From NCBI GenBank assembly GCA_017992175.1, contig JAGOPD010000001.1, positions 88,232 through 152,231 on the forward strand: a stretch of 64,000 bases of DNA, read 5' to 3'. The notes below the pieces were generated by a model that did no database searches, was not told the DNA's origin, and saw nothing but the letters and a program-made list of their open reading frames with translations. The translations under genes were made by a program, and so were the position numbers. Shown in pieces: positions 34,122 through 43,508 of the stretch (positions are counted from its first letter, which is position 1; every line of letters begins with the position of its first letter). Origin of the DNA: Candidatus Saccharicenans sp. GTDB taxonomy: Bacteria; Acidobacteriota; Aminicenantia; Aminicenantales; Saccharicenantaceae.

Positions 34122-36362
34122 GTGAGAAGAAGAATCGTTTTAAAAAGATTTTTTGGCTATTTGATTTGGTTTTTCATTTTGGTTAATAGCTTTAATCTTC
34201 AGGGGCTGGCCGCTCCCAGGAAAATTATTTATCTGGATGCCTCTATCTTACCTGAGGGCCCATTAAAAAGATGGCATAATCTGGGAACAATCGGTGGCGA
34301 TTTTATACCTGTTTTTCGAAGTCTGCCCTCAGTTCAGCCGGTCAGTGGCCAGAGGGGGGTTAATCTAACCGGCCGGGATATTCTACTTCGTTCAACTTTT
34401 ACTCCACCCTCGAGCCTTAATGGGCAGAAGCCATTTACTATTTTAGCCAAGGTTTATTTTAATGAATTAGGCCAGCGACAGATAATACTTAACTGGTCGC
34501 AGGAGGTGGAGAGTTCAGCTATTTTTGGCCTGGGCAAAGGGCTGGATGCCGCTTTCTATAATTCAGTTAAGAACAGACTGGGATATAAGGGAGGCTTCCC
34601 TCTACAAAAAACCTGGCATCTACTGGCCCTGGTTTATGACCAGCAAAAAATCAGCATTTATGTTGATGGCTGGCTCAATAGCCAGATTGATGCACGGCTG
34701 GACATCAAATCCGGCAAATCTATTTATCTGGGCGGGCAGGTCATCACCGGCTTTCCTCTGCCTTTTGATCCTCTTAATGGTTATCTGGCCACTCTGGAAG
34801 TTCTGGATGAGGCTCTGAGCCCGATGACCATCTGGAATCTGGCCGGTCATCGGGAGGCGATTCCCGTCTATCCGGCCGAAGGAGAAGTTCTGCAGACTGT
34901 TTCAACCAGCCTGAAATGGGAAAAAGGCGATGACCGGGCAGCCCTTTTTTCGGTATACTTTTCTTCCTCCAAAGAAGAGGTAGAGAAAGGAGTAAAGAAG
35001 GCCGCTAAGGGAAATTTCCCGGCAGAAAGCCAGGCTTGCGATCTCACCGGCCTTCGTCCTGGCCAGGTTTATTTCTGGCGGGTAGATCAACTGGATGCTC
35101 AGGGAAAACTACTCCAGGCAGGCCAGCTGAGGAGCTTTGCTGTTGATGACGGTTCTGCCCGGAATCCTTCTCCTCACCATCTTCATGGCAGTGTCCGTTC
35201 TGATTTGAAGCAACTCAGCTGGAAACCAGGGCCCTGGGCCACCTCTCAGGACATTTATTTCAGTTCAGACCTTAAAAAATTGGAAAAGAGCAAACCGGCG
35301 GCCAGAGGAATTAAACCCGGTTCAGACTTTTTTTACCTGCCTGAAAAAGAACTTGATTATGGGCACAGCTATTACTGGAAAGTTACAACCAAAAATGATC
35401 GTCTGCCTGAATCTCCCGGTCAGCTTTGGTCTTTCCGTGTGCAAGATCAGCTTGAAGAGGATGATCTGACTTTCTTCGTGGTCTCAGACCTGCATTATGG
35501 CGGAACTGTCAATTTCCGGAAATTGAACAGGCAGACGGTGGAGGCCATGAACTCCCTGCCGGGCCAGCTTTACCCTGAGGACAAAGGTGTTAAGGGCAAG
35601 GTTCATATACCCAGAGGGGTGGTCATTACCGGGGATATTGTCGATGATGGCTCCGCGCCTGACATCGAAAAAACCTGGCAGGAGTATGTTGAGGATTATG
35701 GCTTGACTGGCGATAAACTTCTGGCTTTTCCTGTTTATGAGGGTTTTGGGGAAAGCGACGGCCCTTCTTCCGGGCTGGTCAGAGTTAATCTAAAAAGCCG
35801 TAACCGCCTCCGGTCTGGTCTTCGAAGTATTTCGGCCGATGGCCTCCATTATTCCTGGGATTGGGGCCAGGTTCATTTCGTTCAGTTGAATCTTTACCCC
35901 GGCAGTGCCGGAGAAGAATATCTGAATATCTGGAGAAGAAGAGTCAGCGGTGATGCCCGCTATCCGAAACACAGCCTGGAATTTCTGATCGATGACCTGA
36001 GAAGAAATGTCGGTAGCAGCGGCCGGCCGGTAGTTTTGTTTGAACATTACGGCTTTGATTCCTGGAGTGAAGCTTTCTGGACCGAAAAAGAAAGAAGTGC
36101 TTTCCTCCAGACTATTCAGCCATATAACATTATCGCTATTTTCTGGGGACATTCAGAAGTCCCGCAAGGTTTCAGCTGGAATGGTATCAAGACCTGGTGC
36201 GCCGGGACAAGCAATCATGATCCTGACCCGGGCGAATTTCTGGTGGTTAAAATTACCACCGGCCGGAAAAATGGACAACTGGTCGTAGCCACCCGGGAAA
36301 TTAATAGCTGGGGCTCGGTTGACAAGACCAGCTTTCCGGTCAAAAAGGCACCTCAAAAATAG
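34122..36362 (+). CDS. Exported LamG/fibronectin-like protein with degenerate calcineurin-like phosphoesterase domain
   Basis: The start is GTG 34122 behind GGAGGACG. The 746-residue protein has a signal peptide (to about residue 31), a LamG/concanavalin-like domain (about 36-240), two fibronectin-like modules (about 245-345 and 350-440, both ending in a YFWRV/YYWKV strand), and a C-terminal phosphoesterase-like domain. In that domain VVSDLHYGG and TGDIVDDG are kept, but the usual GNHD reads GESD in VYEGFGESDG and the final GHTH reads GHSE. Loss of these metal ligands suggests a non-catalytic or altered domain. It is a single-gene unit between a terminator and a convergent gene. Confidence 0.82.
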   Translation: MRRRIVLKRFFGYLIWFFILVNSFNLQGLAAPRKIIYLDASILPEGPLKRWHNLGTIGGDFIPVFRSLPSVQPVSGQRGVNLTGRDILLRSTFTPPSSLNGQKPFTILAKVYFNELGQRQIILNWSQEVESSAIFGLGKGLDAAFYNSVKNRLGYKGGFPLQKTWHLLALVYDQQKISIYVDGWLNSQIDARLDIKSGKSIYLGGQVITGFPLPFDPLNGYLATLEVLDEALSPMTIWNLAGHREAIPVYPAEGEVLQTVSTSLKWEKGDDRAALFSVYFSSSKEEVEKGVKKAAKGNFPAESQACDLTGLRPGQVYFWRVDQLDAQGKLLQAGQLRSFAVDDGSARNPSPHHLHGSVRSDLKQLSWKPGPWATSQDIYFSSDLKKLEKSKPAARGIKPGSDFFYLPEKELDYGHSYYWKVTTKNDRLPESPGQLWSFRVQDQLEEDDLTFFVVSDLHYGGTVNFRKLNRQTVEAMNSLPGQLYPEDKGVKGKVHIPRGVVITGDIVDDGSAPDIEKTWQEYVEDYGLTGDKLLAFPVYEGFGESDGPSSGLVRVNLKSRNRLRSGLRSISADGLHYSWDWGQVHFVQLNLYPGSAGEEYLNIWRRRVSGDARYPKHSLEFLIDDLRRNVGSSGRPVVLFEHYGFDSWSEAFWTEKERSAFLQTIQPYNIIAIFWGHSEVPQGFSWNGIKTWCAGTSNHDPDPGEFLVVKITTGRKNGQLVVATREINSWGSVDKTSFPVKKAPQK

Positions 36363-36395
36363 CCCGGCTTTGATCTTCTAAAATTTCCATCAGTC

Positions 36396-37541
36396 TTAAG
36401 TTTTATATTTTAAAAAGACTCCGATATTACCATAATGTTTCAATCTGGTCAGTGAATTAAGCTGATAAACAGGGACTCCCCTGGCTAAAGCCAGTTCGAC
36501 TGCTTCATCAACAATATCAGCGGCCGGCTCGGTTTTAACCAGACAAACCGGGCAGGTTTCAGTCTGAAGATAAAGGTTGTGACATTTGGGGCAAACCCGG
36601 CCGGGCTGAGAAAAATTATGAGTAACAATCAGCGATTGAGCTTCAAAGGAATTAAGTTTTCGCAACGAATCGGCCAGGCCGGCTACCGCCCGTCCGCCCC
36701 GCTCCAGTTCGTCAATGAATTTCTTGACCAGTTCTTCCTCTTGAGCTTTCTTGAGCTGTCCCTCAAACTCAGCACATTCTTTAAGTATCCTGGATTCAGC
36801 TGTATCAGGCCTGGCCTTAATCCGGCCTTTTAGTTTTCCCTTGACATAGGAATGAAATAAAGACTCAAGCTGAGAATAAAATTCATCATCGCTGCCAACC
36901 AGCAGCCAGTCGAACTGATTCCGATTCAAGATCTCGAAGGTTTTTTCAGCTGATTTTTTGAAATGGTCGAGAAGATGGGCTTCAATATGCCGTTCTATTC
37001 TCTTTGATTCGTAGCCTTCAAAACCGCCTTTTTTAACTTGCTTCGGAACGTCGCTGGTCAGGCGGTCAATCAGTTTTATTTCACCTAAGTAAATTTCGTA
37101 CCACTTAGCCTCCTTTCTATTAATCAGAAAGACTAACATTTTTTTAAATCTTTCGAGGATAGCCGTTAAGGGCCTGGTATAAAAGTCAAAATCTATGATA
37201 ACCCGGTTACGCGGGCCATGGGGCAGTTCCAGCTCTTGCCAGTAATTCTGCCCGGAGCAGGAGAAAATAGCCAGTCCGGGCGACTTGAACGGGCTAAGTT
37301 TTTTCTGACAGAATTGCGAGATTTTTTCCAGGTCGGCCTGGATTGAGTTTTTGATTTCAGGAGAAAGGTTCTTGGCTTCCAGCTCCTGTTTGGCCTGGTT
37401 GATTAAAGCTTTGCCGGCAGCGTTAATAGCCTTCAAGGTTTGCTGGCTTTTATCGGTATTCAGGTAAAAGCTGGTCGCCTGATGGGGAGTGGTTTTCTGG
37501 CGGGCTAATTCTTCGATTTGAGAAGTGCTCGTTAATTTCAT
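36396..37541 (-). CDS. Bacterial/archaeal eRF1-like protein (baeRF family) with C-terminal zinc ribbon
   Basis: The 381-residue protein resembles the bacterial and archaeal eRF1-like families. It has an N-terminal alpha/beta domain (TSFYLNTD near residue 23, followed by a long helical region), a middle RNase-H-like segment with LLVGSDDEFYSQLESLFHSYVKGKLKG near residues 212-238, and a C-terminal L7Ae-like portion holding a zinc ribbon, CPKCHNLYLQTETCPVC (near residues 318-334). The NIKS and GGQ motifs of true eRF1 are not seen. These proteins are thought to interact with ribosomes, possibly under stress; the function is unproven. It has its own promoter and no operon partner. Confidence 0.75.
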   Translation of the reverse strand: MKLTSTSQIEELARQKTTPHQATSFYLNTDKSQQTLKAINAAGKALINQAKQELEAKNLSPEIKNSIQADLEKISQFCQKKLSPFKSPGLAIFSCSGQNYWQELELPHGPRNRVIIDFDFYTRPLTAILERFKKMLVFLINRKEAKWYEIYLGEIKLIDRLTSDVPKQVKKGGFEGYESKRIERHIEAHLLDHFKKSAEKTFEILNRNQFDWLLVGSDDEFYSQLESLFHSYVKGKLKGRIKARPDTAESRILKECAEFEGQLKKAQEEELVKKFIDELERGGRAVAGLADSLRKLNSFEAQSLIVTHNFSQPGRVCPKCHNLYLQTETCPVCLVKTEPAADIVDEAVELALARGVPVYQLNSLTRLKHYGNIGVFLKYKT

Positions 37542-37625
37542 GATACCTCCTCCTAAAAAGAATTTGGATGAAAAAATGAATATGTTTTGAAAGACAAGGC
37601 TGCTGATTTTAAGACCACTAATTTT

Positions 37626-37654
37626 AAATTAAGACTCCTGCCGCCTTTTGTCAA
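37626..37654 (-). promoter_or_regulatory. Promoter of eRF1-like gene
   Basis: On the minus strand TTGACA (37654-37649) and TAATTT (37631-37626) are spaced 17 bp, about 85 nt before the start codon at 37541. Confidence 0.6.
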
Positions 37655-37733
37655 GTTTCTAAACAGGGGAGGCAATCTATATTTCCTGATTGTTTCTCTT
37701 TTCTCTGGATAGTTTTTATCTTAATCTGCCTCC

Positions 37734-37762
37734 TTTACAGATCAGCTCTAAATTTATATAAT
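37734..37762 (+). promoter_or_regulatory. Promoter of tRNA-Leu
   Basis: TTTACA (37734-37739) and a perfect TATAAT (37757-37762) are spaced 17 bp. The tRNA begins 25 nt beyond the -10 box, leaving a short 5' leader for RNase P. Confidence 0.8.
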
Positions 37763-37787
37763 TAGACTGCTTTGACCGTAACCGGTT

Positions 37788-37874
37788 GCGGAAGTGGCGG
37801 AATCGGTAGACGCGTAAGCCTCAGGAGTTTATGGCCGAAAGGCTGTGTGGGTTCGAGTCCCACCTTCCGCACCA
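37788..37874 (+). tRNA. tRNA-Leu (anticodon CAG)
   Basis: A class II tRNA with acceptor stem GCGGAAG/CTTCCGC, D arm GCGGAATCGGTAGACGC, anticodon stem TAAGC/GTTTA with loop CTCAGGA (anticodon CAG, reading CUG), a long variable arm GGCCGAAAGGCT, T arm GTGGGTTCGAGTCCCAC, and an encoded CCA. A T8 run follows directly. The first part of the radical SAM open frame runs into this gene and is not translated. Confidence 0.96.
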
Positions 37875-37886
37875 TTTTTTTTATCT

Positions 37887-39257
37887 ATGTCTTCCAGAAA
37901 ACATCTGCTTCTCCTTAATCCCTGGGCCTATGATTTTACAGCTTATGATTTCTGGCTGAGACCTTTAGGCCTTCTCTATCTCGCCTCGGTTATCAGGCAA
38001 TACACCAATTATGAGCTTGATTATCTTGATTGCCTGGACTGCAGTCAGATACCTTCTTCTTATCATTTCCAGCCGAAAGGCCAGTCTGACGGGCGGCGTT
38101 CTTTTTTTAAAGAGGAAGTTTCCAAGCCTGAAATATTCCGCCATATTCCGCGTAAATTTTCCCGCTATGGTTTGCCTTATATCCAGGTCGAATCACTTCT
38201 GAGCCAGCTGGCGCCGCCGGAGGCCGTCCTTCTAACCTGTACTCTGACTTACTGGTACCCTGGAGTTCAGGCGGCAGTCGAACTGGTCCGGAAAATATTT
38301 GGCTCAGTGCCGGTTATCCTCGGCGGTGTTTATGCCACTCTTTGTCCTGAGCATGCCCGAAGTCAAACCGGTGCTAACCTGGTGCTGACCGGCCCCGGCG
38401 AAAATCAAATTCTCAGTGTTTTGCGGGACATTGGGGGGCAGGAACAATTTAAATCAAGGGCTGAGCTGCCCTTTTTCCCGGATTTTGATTCTCTGCCTTC
38501 ACCGGCTTATGAGCTGGCTCATAATACTTCAGTTCTTGCTCTCCTGACTTCCCGCGGTTGCCCGTTTCACTGCACTTATTGCGCCAGCCGCCTCCTTTAC
38601 CAGCGATTTGAACAAAGGCGGCCGGAAAAAGTAGTGTCTGAAATCAGACATTTCAGACAGACCTTAAGCCCAGAGCAAATTGCCTTTTATGATGACGCCC
38701 TGCTCCTCAACCATGATCAGCATCTGATAAAAATACTCGAAGCTCTGGCCGGTCTGAATCCGGGCTTAAGGTTTCATACGCCTAATGGCCTTCATCCCCG
38801 GGAAATTGATCCCGCTCTGGCCCGCTCATTGAAGATATCGGGCTTTGAGTCTCTTTTCCTCAGCCTGGAAACCAGCGATCCGGCCTTACTGGCAGAAACA
38901 GGAGCCAAAGTCAGCCCTGAAGATGTAACCAGGGCTCTCCTCAATCTGGAATCGGCAGGCTTTAGCCGCAGTCAGATTTCAGTTTATCTCTTAGTGGGCC
39001 TTCCCGGCCAGGATAAAAACGAGGTAGTGGAGAGTGTCAGGTTTGTCAAATCACTTGGGGCCAGGCCGCGACTGGCCTATTTTTCTCCTGTGCCCGGAAC
39101 CGAAGACTGGAGCAAACTGGTCAAAGCAGGTCAGCTCAAAGCTGACTCTGATCCCTTGCTCCAAAATAAGCTGGTTTTCCCCTATTTCTGGAGTCAATTT
39201 ACCCTGGAAGACTTAGCAGAGATAAAAAGACTGGCCGCTGGCCAAGGAGCCGGTTGA
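37887..39257 (+). CDS. B12-binding-domain radical SAM protein
   Basis: I start at ATG 37887 (456 residues), since the longer frame would lie inside the tRNA. The first half is a cobalamin-binding-like Rossmann domain (RPLGLLYLASVIRQY near residue 24, VILGGVYATLCPEH near 149). The radical SAM core follows with CPFHCTYC (near residues 231-238), binding [4Fe-4S] and S-adenosylmethionine. No B12-ligand DxHxxG is obvious, so cobalamin binding is uncertain. It starts 12 nt after the tRNA end without a clear ribosome binding site. The substrate cannot be inferred from the neighbours. Confidence 0.88.
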   Translation: MSSRKHLLLLNPWAYDFTAYDFWLRPLGLLYLASVIRQYTNYELDYLDCLDCSQIPSSYHFQPKGQSDGRRSFFKEEVSKPEIFRHIPRKFSRYGLPYIQVESLLSQLAPPEAVLLTCTLTYWYPGVQAAVELVRKIFGSVPVILGGVYATLCPEHARSQTGANLVLTGPGENQILSVLRDIGGQEQFKSRAELPFFPDFDSLPSPAYELAHNTSVLALLTSRGCPFHCTYCASRLLYQRFEQRRPEKVVSEIRHFRQTLSPEQIAFYDDALLLNHDQHLIKILEALAGLNPGLRFHTPNGLHPREIDPALARSLKISGFESLFLSLETSDPALLAETGAKVSPEDVTRALLNLESAGFSRSQISVYLLVGLPGQDKNEVVESVRFVKSLGARPRLAYFSPVPGTEDWSKLVKAGQLKADSDPLLQNKLVFPYFWSQFTLEDLAEIKRLAAGQGAG

Positions 39258-39299
39258 TTTAATCTGGATTCCGACGTAACCTAGGAGGGGAGAAAGAAG

Positions 39300-40253
39300 A
39301 TGAAAAAAACAGCCTGGTGGTGGCCGGTGATGTTTTTGGCTTTTTGGCTTTCTTTATTTTTTCCGGCCTGCAGCCGTCTCGACAAACTTGAAAAGAATCT
39401 CAATCCCGAGGAGGCTAAATGGCTGTCTGAGGTCCGCTACATCATTACCCCTGAGGAAAGGAAAATATTCCTTGAACTGCCTGACTCAGAAAGATTGCAG
39501 TTCATGGAGGATTTCTGGCAACGCCGCGACCCATTTCCTGATACTAAAGAAAATGAATATCAAAAAGAATATTACCGGCGGATAGAGCAGGCCAACCGGC
39601 TTTTTCTGGGCGAGGGCCGGCCAGGCTGGCTGACAGACCGCGGCCGGATCTTTATCCTCTTTGGCCCCCCTACCGACCGCCAGACTTTTCCTATGGAATC
39701 AACTGGCTATTGCCGCGAGATCTGGTATTACGGCAGCTTCCCGGTGATTTTCCTTGATGAGCATTGCTCCGGGAATTATGTTATGTCGGCCATCAACCTC
39801 GAGCATCTCCAGGACTTAAATCTGGCTCAAGGTTATTTTCAGAACAATATTTCTCAGGAAAAAACTTTCTTTGATTATGAGCTGAAAGTGACTGGCCAGC
39901 AAAGAAAAGGCGACCGGCTTGATCTTAAATTGGTTTTGAAGCTGAAATACAATGAAATCTGGTTTGAGACCAAAGACGATGCCAGCGTTGCTGCCGGACT
40001 TTATTTGAAACTGGAAATCAGGGATAAGTCAAACCAGGCTGTCTGGCGGGGCACCAAAGATGTTTTAATGACTTTTAAAGATGAAGAGGAATTCAACCAG
40101 AAAAAGGGACAGACCCTATCAACCGGGATAGATATCAGCCTGCCTGACGGTCAGTACCAGGCTCCGCCTCCCGGAAAATATTATCTTTATTCTTCAGTTA
40201 AACAGCTAACCTCAGAGGTTGAAATCAAAAAAGTTAAAGAAATCAGTCTGTAG
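39300..40253 (+). CDS. GWxTD-domain lipoprotein
   Basis: The 317-residue protein has a lipoprotein signal with FFPAC (residue 24), then the GWxTD domain: EERKIFLELPDSERLQFMEDFWQRRDPFPDT, ANRLFLGEGRPGWLTDRGRIFILFGPP and YCREIWYYG. This family is abundant in Acidobacteria, Aminicenantes and related groups and has no established function. The C-terminal 130 residues are beta-rich. An AGGAGGGG site precedes ATG 39300. It ends 18 bp from the convergent TonB receptor gene. Confidence 0.92.
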   Translation: MKKTAWWWPVMFLAFWLSLFFPACSRLDKLEKNLNPEEAKWLSEVRYIITPEERKIFLELPDSERLQFMEDFWQRRDPFPDTKENEYQKEYYRRIEQANRLFLGEGRPGWLTDRGRIFILFGPPTDRQTFPMESTGYCREIWYYGSFPVIFLDEHCSGNYVMSAINLEHLQDLNLAQGYFQNNISQEKTFFDYELKVTGQQRKGDRLDLKLVLKLKYNEIWFETKDDASVAAGLYLKLEIRDKSNQAVWRGTKDVLMTFKDEEEFNQKKGQTLSTGIDISLPDGQYQAPPPGKYYLYSSVKQLTSEVEIKKVKEISL

Positions 40254-40271
40254 AGATCCAGCGGTTGACAG

Positions 40272-43200
40272 CTAAAACCTCAGGCTAAAGTTAAGCTGAA
40301 TGTCTCTGGTCCCGTAGAGAGCCAGGATTTTCTGATAACTGCTATTAATTAGCCTGAGGCCAGTTGACAGGCCTTCTCCCTGAGGATACCAGTAGCCGCC
40401 ATCATTTAGATCTTCCAGCCAGTATTTCTGGCCAAAGACATTAAGTATATCCAGACCAAAATTCAGGCTTGTTCCGGAATTAAGTTTAAGACTTTTTTCC
40501 AGCCTGATATCCAGCCTTTTGAAGTCGGGCCAGCGGCGGCTCCCTGGTGATTCTAAATAGATAGTTGCCGGTAAATTCTGGGCCTGGTTATCTTCCAGCC
40601 AGCTGTCCGGGGGGACAATGGTCACTGTCCTGGCCCAGGGGGCGCCACTCTGATAAGAGAAAAAGGCACTAAAATAAATATCCCAGGGAAGCTGGTAAGT
40701 GCCCATTATTCTGGCCACCACCGGGCGGTCAAGATCAAGGGCAGAATTCTGGCTAATGTTAACCAGAGAATTAGGCGAGTTTGAAAGTTCAGTAAAAGCG
40801 GAAGTGGCCAGCCGGCCGAGACCAATATTGCCCCGGGCCCGGCTCAGGGTCAAAGAAGCCAGCAACTGCCATCTGTCAGCCATTTTCCTTCTGGCTACGA
40901 GTTGCCAGCCATAATACTTCTGCTTCAACTGGCTGACGTTGTTTAGCCTGGTAAACAAAGCAGGTGCTGCTTGCGAAGGGAAATAAACGGTGACGGGTGT
41001 ATCTTCATATTGAGAGCCAGGCGCTCCCGGGACAACAGTATTAAATGGTATCCACCAGTCATCCGGGGTGTCAGCCGCAGCCCACTCCTGCCCGCTCTCC
41101 GGGTCATAAAGGACATCTTCAATCAACCTGGTTTTGACCCGGGAAATGTAAGATAAGGAAAGAGTGAAGTTCTCGCCAATCTGCTGTTCAGCCGTTGCTA
41201 CCCATTCCGTGGTTAGTGGTGATTTAATATCCGGAGCGATTCTCTGGCGGAAATAATCGTTTAAGTGGACCCGGTAATCTTCCGAAGTTAGCCGGTAAGT
41301 ATCATTTCTGTCTGCCTGGCCGTCTCCGTTTTCATCGTACCAGTAAAAAAGGTGATAACCAGCTGGCTGGCCGAGCGAGAACTCAGTTAGATAACTAAGA
41401 GACAGATGATCGGGATACCGGCTATAAGAACCCTTAAGAAGAGTCCGGCCCTGGCCAAAGACATCTACCACCAACCCCAGACGAGGCGAGAAATTATGCC
41501 AGATTAACATATTATCCCAGCTGGAGTAGATAATAGACGTATAAGGATTCACCCCATAAATGGGGCGGACAAGATCCTGGCCTACAGAGTAAGAGAGAGA
41601 AGAGCTATAGCTCCGGTAAAGCCTGGAAAGTCCGGCTTGCATTCTTTCAAATCTCAGCCCTAAATATAAATTTACTCTTTTTACCGGGCTGAAAGTATCA
41701 CGCCCGTAAAAAATAAGGCGATGGATGGTGGATTTTTGCGATAGGCCGCCCGGGTTGCTGCTGGCTAAATAAAATCCAACCAGTCCCTGACCTACCAGGT
41801 TTCCGCTCTCAGGAGATAAACTCTGACCGTAATAATATGGATTTCTGCTGGCGTAATAATAAATCAGATTGTTCTCTTTCCAGGTAGAAATAGTGGCGAC
41901 TGAATTCTCATATTCGGCTCCAACTACCAGCTCATGCTCCCGGTTCAAAAAAGACTGAAAGCGAGTGGCTGAAGCACCAGCCCGGAAGATATTGCTGGTT
42001 ATATCCTCATTATAGGGACCGCTGCCCCAGGTATAACCGCTAACGGTATCTATATATCTGGGTTTAGCGGCTGTCTCAGCTTTCAGCCCTCGCCCCAGAT
42101 CATTCCGGGTAAAGGAAAAGAACATATTAATTATGGTCTCAGGATTAAGAACATAATGGCCGAAACCATCAATCAGAAAAAGGCTCTGGCCATAGCTGGT
42201 AGTGGCCGTCTCGGGTGTCTTGGGCGAAATCAGAGACGGGTCAATATTTTGCTTGTTTCGGCTATAACTTAAAAAAATTGAGGCATTAATTTCTGGAGTA
42301 ATTTGTGAAGATAAATGGAGTAAGGAACCGGAGTTTTTGTTCTTCCAGCTATACATGGGGTAAATGATATTTGAGGGATCTCTCCAGGGGGAAAAGGGTG
42401 TATTTCTTGATCTCTTATCGAACTGGAAGCTGGTAAAATACCAGACCCGGTCAGGCATGATTGGCCCGCCGAGGTTGAAAGAAAAATCCAGATTATATTT
42501 TTCCTTAATAGCTGGAGCCTGGTTCATCCGGTTGATTTCGTCCTGACTCCACAGGCTATCAGCCAGCTGGCCTCCGCTACCCAGAAAATTTAGTTGCCCG
42601 CCGGCCTGATTAGCGCCACGCCGGCTAATAATTTTGATCAGGGCTCCGCCGCCGGCATAACTTTCGACCGGGTGAGCGGCAGCTTCTATTTCTACTTCTT
42701 CTACCGAATCAGGATGGATATTATTGATAATCTTTCTATCTAAAGGATCATTTATTTCATTCTCTAAAATGACAGCTGTGGTTTCCCTGACGCTCGAACC
42801 ATTGATAGAAGCACTGGTCTCGACCGGAAGCTGTTCAGGAACCAGGCCAGGGATAAATTGCATGATTCCAGAGAGATCCCTGGTCTTGGGCATATGACTT
42901 AACAGGTCCTGGTCAATAACATAAGACAGGTGTGGTGACTGACTGTCAAGTAGGGGCAGGGGCTTTAGCAGTATTTTTTCCTCCTCGTTCTCACTGGCTT
43001 CTAAGGAAATGGGCAGATAAGCAGTTTTCCCGGTCTCAATTCTAATTTCGTTAATGGTGGCCAGGATAAAGCCCGGAGCCTCAACCGACAGTTTATAAAG
43101 GCCGGCTGGCAGCTCCCAGAAAAAGTAATCACCGGTTTTTTTGGTCAGGTAATATTGAATCCCGATCATCTGGCGTGAGCTGACGTAAACATAAGCCCCG

Positions 43201-43352
43201 TTGATTGGTTTCCCCTGGAGATCAGTGATTTTTCCTTTCAGGGCTCCATTAACCCGGATTGAAGCTGAAAGACTCATGACATTCAAGAAAAGGAAACAGG
43301 CGATAAACAGCCAGGCAAAATATAAGGTTGACTTTGACTTCATCCTGGTCAA
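40272..43352 (-). CDS. TonB-dependent receptor with N-terminal carboxypeptidase-regulatory-like domain
   Basis: The 1026-residue protein has a signal peptide (to about residue 30), a carboxypeptidase-D-regulatory-like domain (GALKGKITDLQGKPINGAYVYV, about 35-115), a plug domain (SYVIDQDLLSHMPKTRDLSGIMQFIPG, about 140-245), and a long aromatic-rich beta-barrel ending in LNFSLRF. This is the SusC/OmpA-like outer-membrane receptor type. It takes up or senses a large ligand, unknown here, with no SusD partner beside it. The start is TTG 43352 behind AAGGAGG, or alternatively ATG 43343. Confidence 0.9.
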   Translation of the reverse strand: MTRMKSKSTLYFAWLFIACFLFLNVMSLSASIRVNGALKGKITDLQGKPINGAYVYVSSRQMIGIQYYLTKKTGDYFFWELPAGLYKLSVEAPGFILATINEIRIETGKTAYLPISLEASENEEEKILLKPLPLLDSQSPHLSYVIDQDLLSHMPKTRDLSGIMQFIPGLVPEQLPVETSASINGSSVRETTAVILENEINDPLDRKIINNIHPDSVEEVEIEAAAHPVESYAGGGALIKIISRRGANQAGGQLNFLGSGGQLADSLWSQDEINRMNQAPAIKEKYNLDFSFNLGGPIMPDRVWYFTSFQFDKRSRNTPFSPWRDPSNIIYPMYSWKNKNSGSLLHLSSQITPEINASIFLSYSRNKQNIDPSLISPKTPETATTSYGQSLFLIDGFGHYVLNPETIINMFFSFTRNDLGRGLKAETAAKPRYIDTVSGYTWGSGPYNEDITSNIFRAGASATRFQSFLNREHELVVGAEYENSVATISTWKENNLIYYYASRNPYYYGQSLSPESGNLVGQGLVGFYLASSNPGGLSQKSTIHRLIFYGRDTFSPVKRVNLYLGLRFERMQAGLSRLYRSYSSSLSYSVGQDLVRPIYGVNPYTSIIYSSWDNMLIWHNFSPRLGLVVDVFGQGRTLLKGSYSRYPDHLSLSYLTEFSLGQPAGYHLFYWYDENGDGQADRNDTYRLTSEDYRVHLNDYFRQRIAPDIKSPLTTEWVATAEQQIGENFTLSLSYISRVKTRLIEDVLYDPESGQEWAAADTPDDWWIPFNTVVPGAPGSQYEDTPVTVYFPSQAAPALFTRLNNVSQLKQKYYGWQLVARRKMADRWQLLASLTLSRARGNIGLGRLATSAFTELSNSPNSLVNISQNSALDLDRPVVARIMGTYQLPWDIYFSAFFSYQSGAPWARTVTIVPPDSWLEDNQAQNLPATIYLESPGSRRWPDFKRLDIRLEKSLKLNSGTSLNFGLDILNVFGQKYWLEDLNDGGYWYPQGEGLSTGLRLINSSYQKILALYGTRDIQLNFSLRF

Positions 43353-43447
43353 GATTCCTCCTTTATCACTTGTTCAGCCGGAAGCTTGCTCATTAAAGGC
43401 CAGGTCAGGCTTCTTGACGCCTGTTTTCCGGTCAAAATTAGACACAC

Positions 43448-43475
43448 ATTATATAATTTTTTCCCTGTTTTGTAA
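43448..43475 (-). promoter_or_regulatory. Putative promoter of TonB receptor gene
   Basis: On the minus strand TTACAA (43475-43470) and a perfect TATAAT (43453-43448) are spaced 16 bp, about 95 nt before the start codon. Confidence 0.5.
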
Positions 43476-43508
43476 CAACTTAATAAAACTTTTCAAAGGT
43501 GTAAAAAG

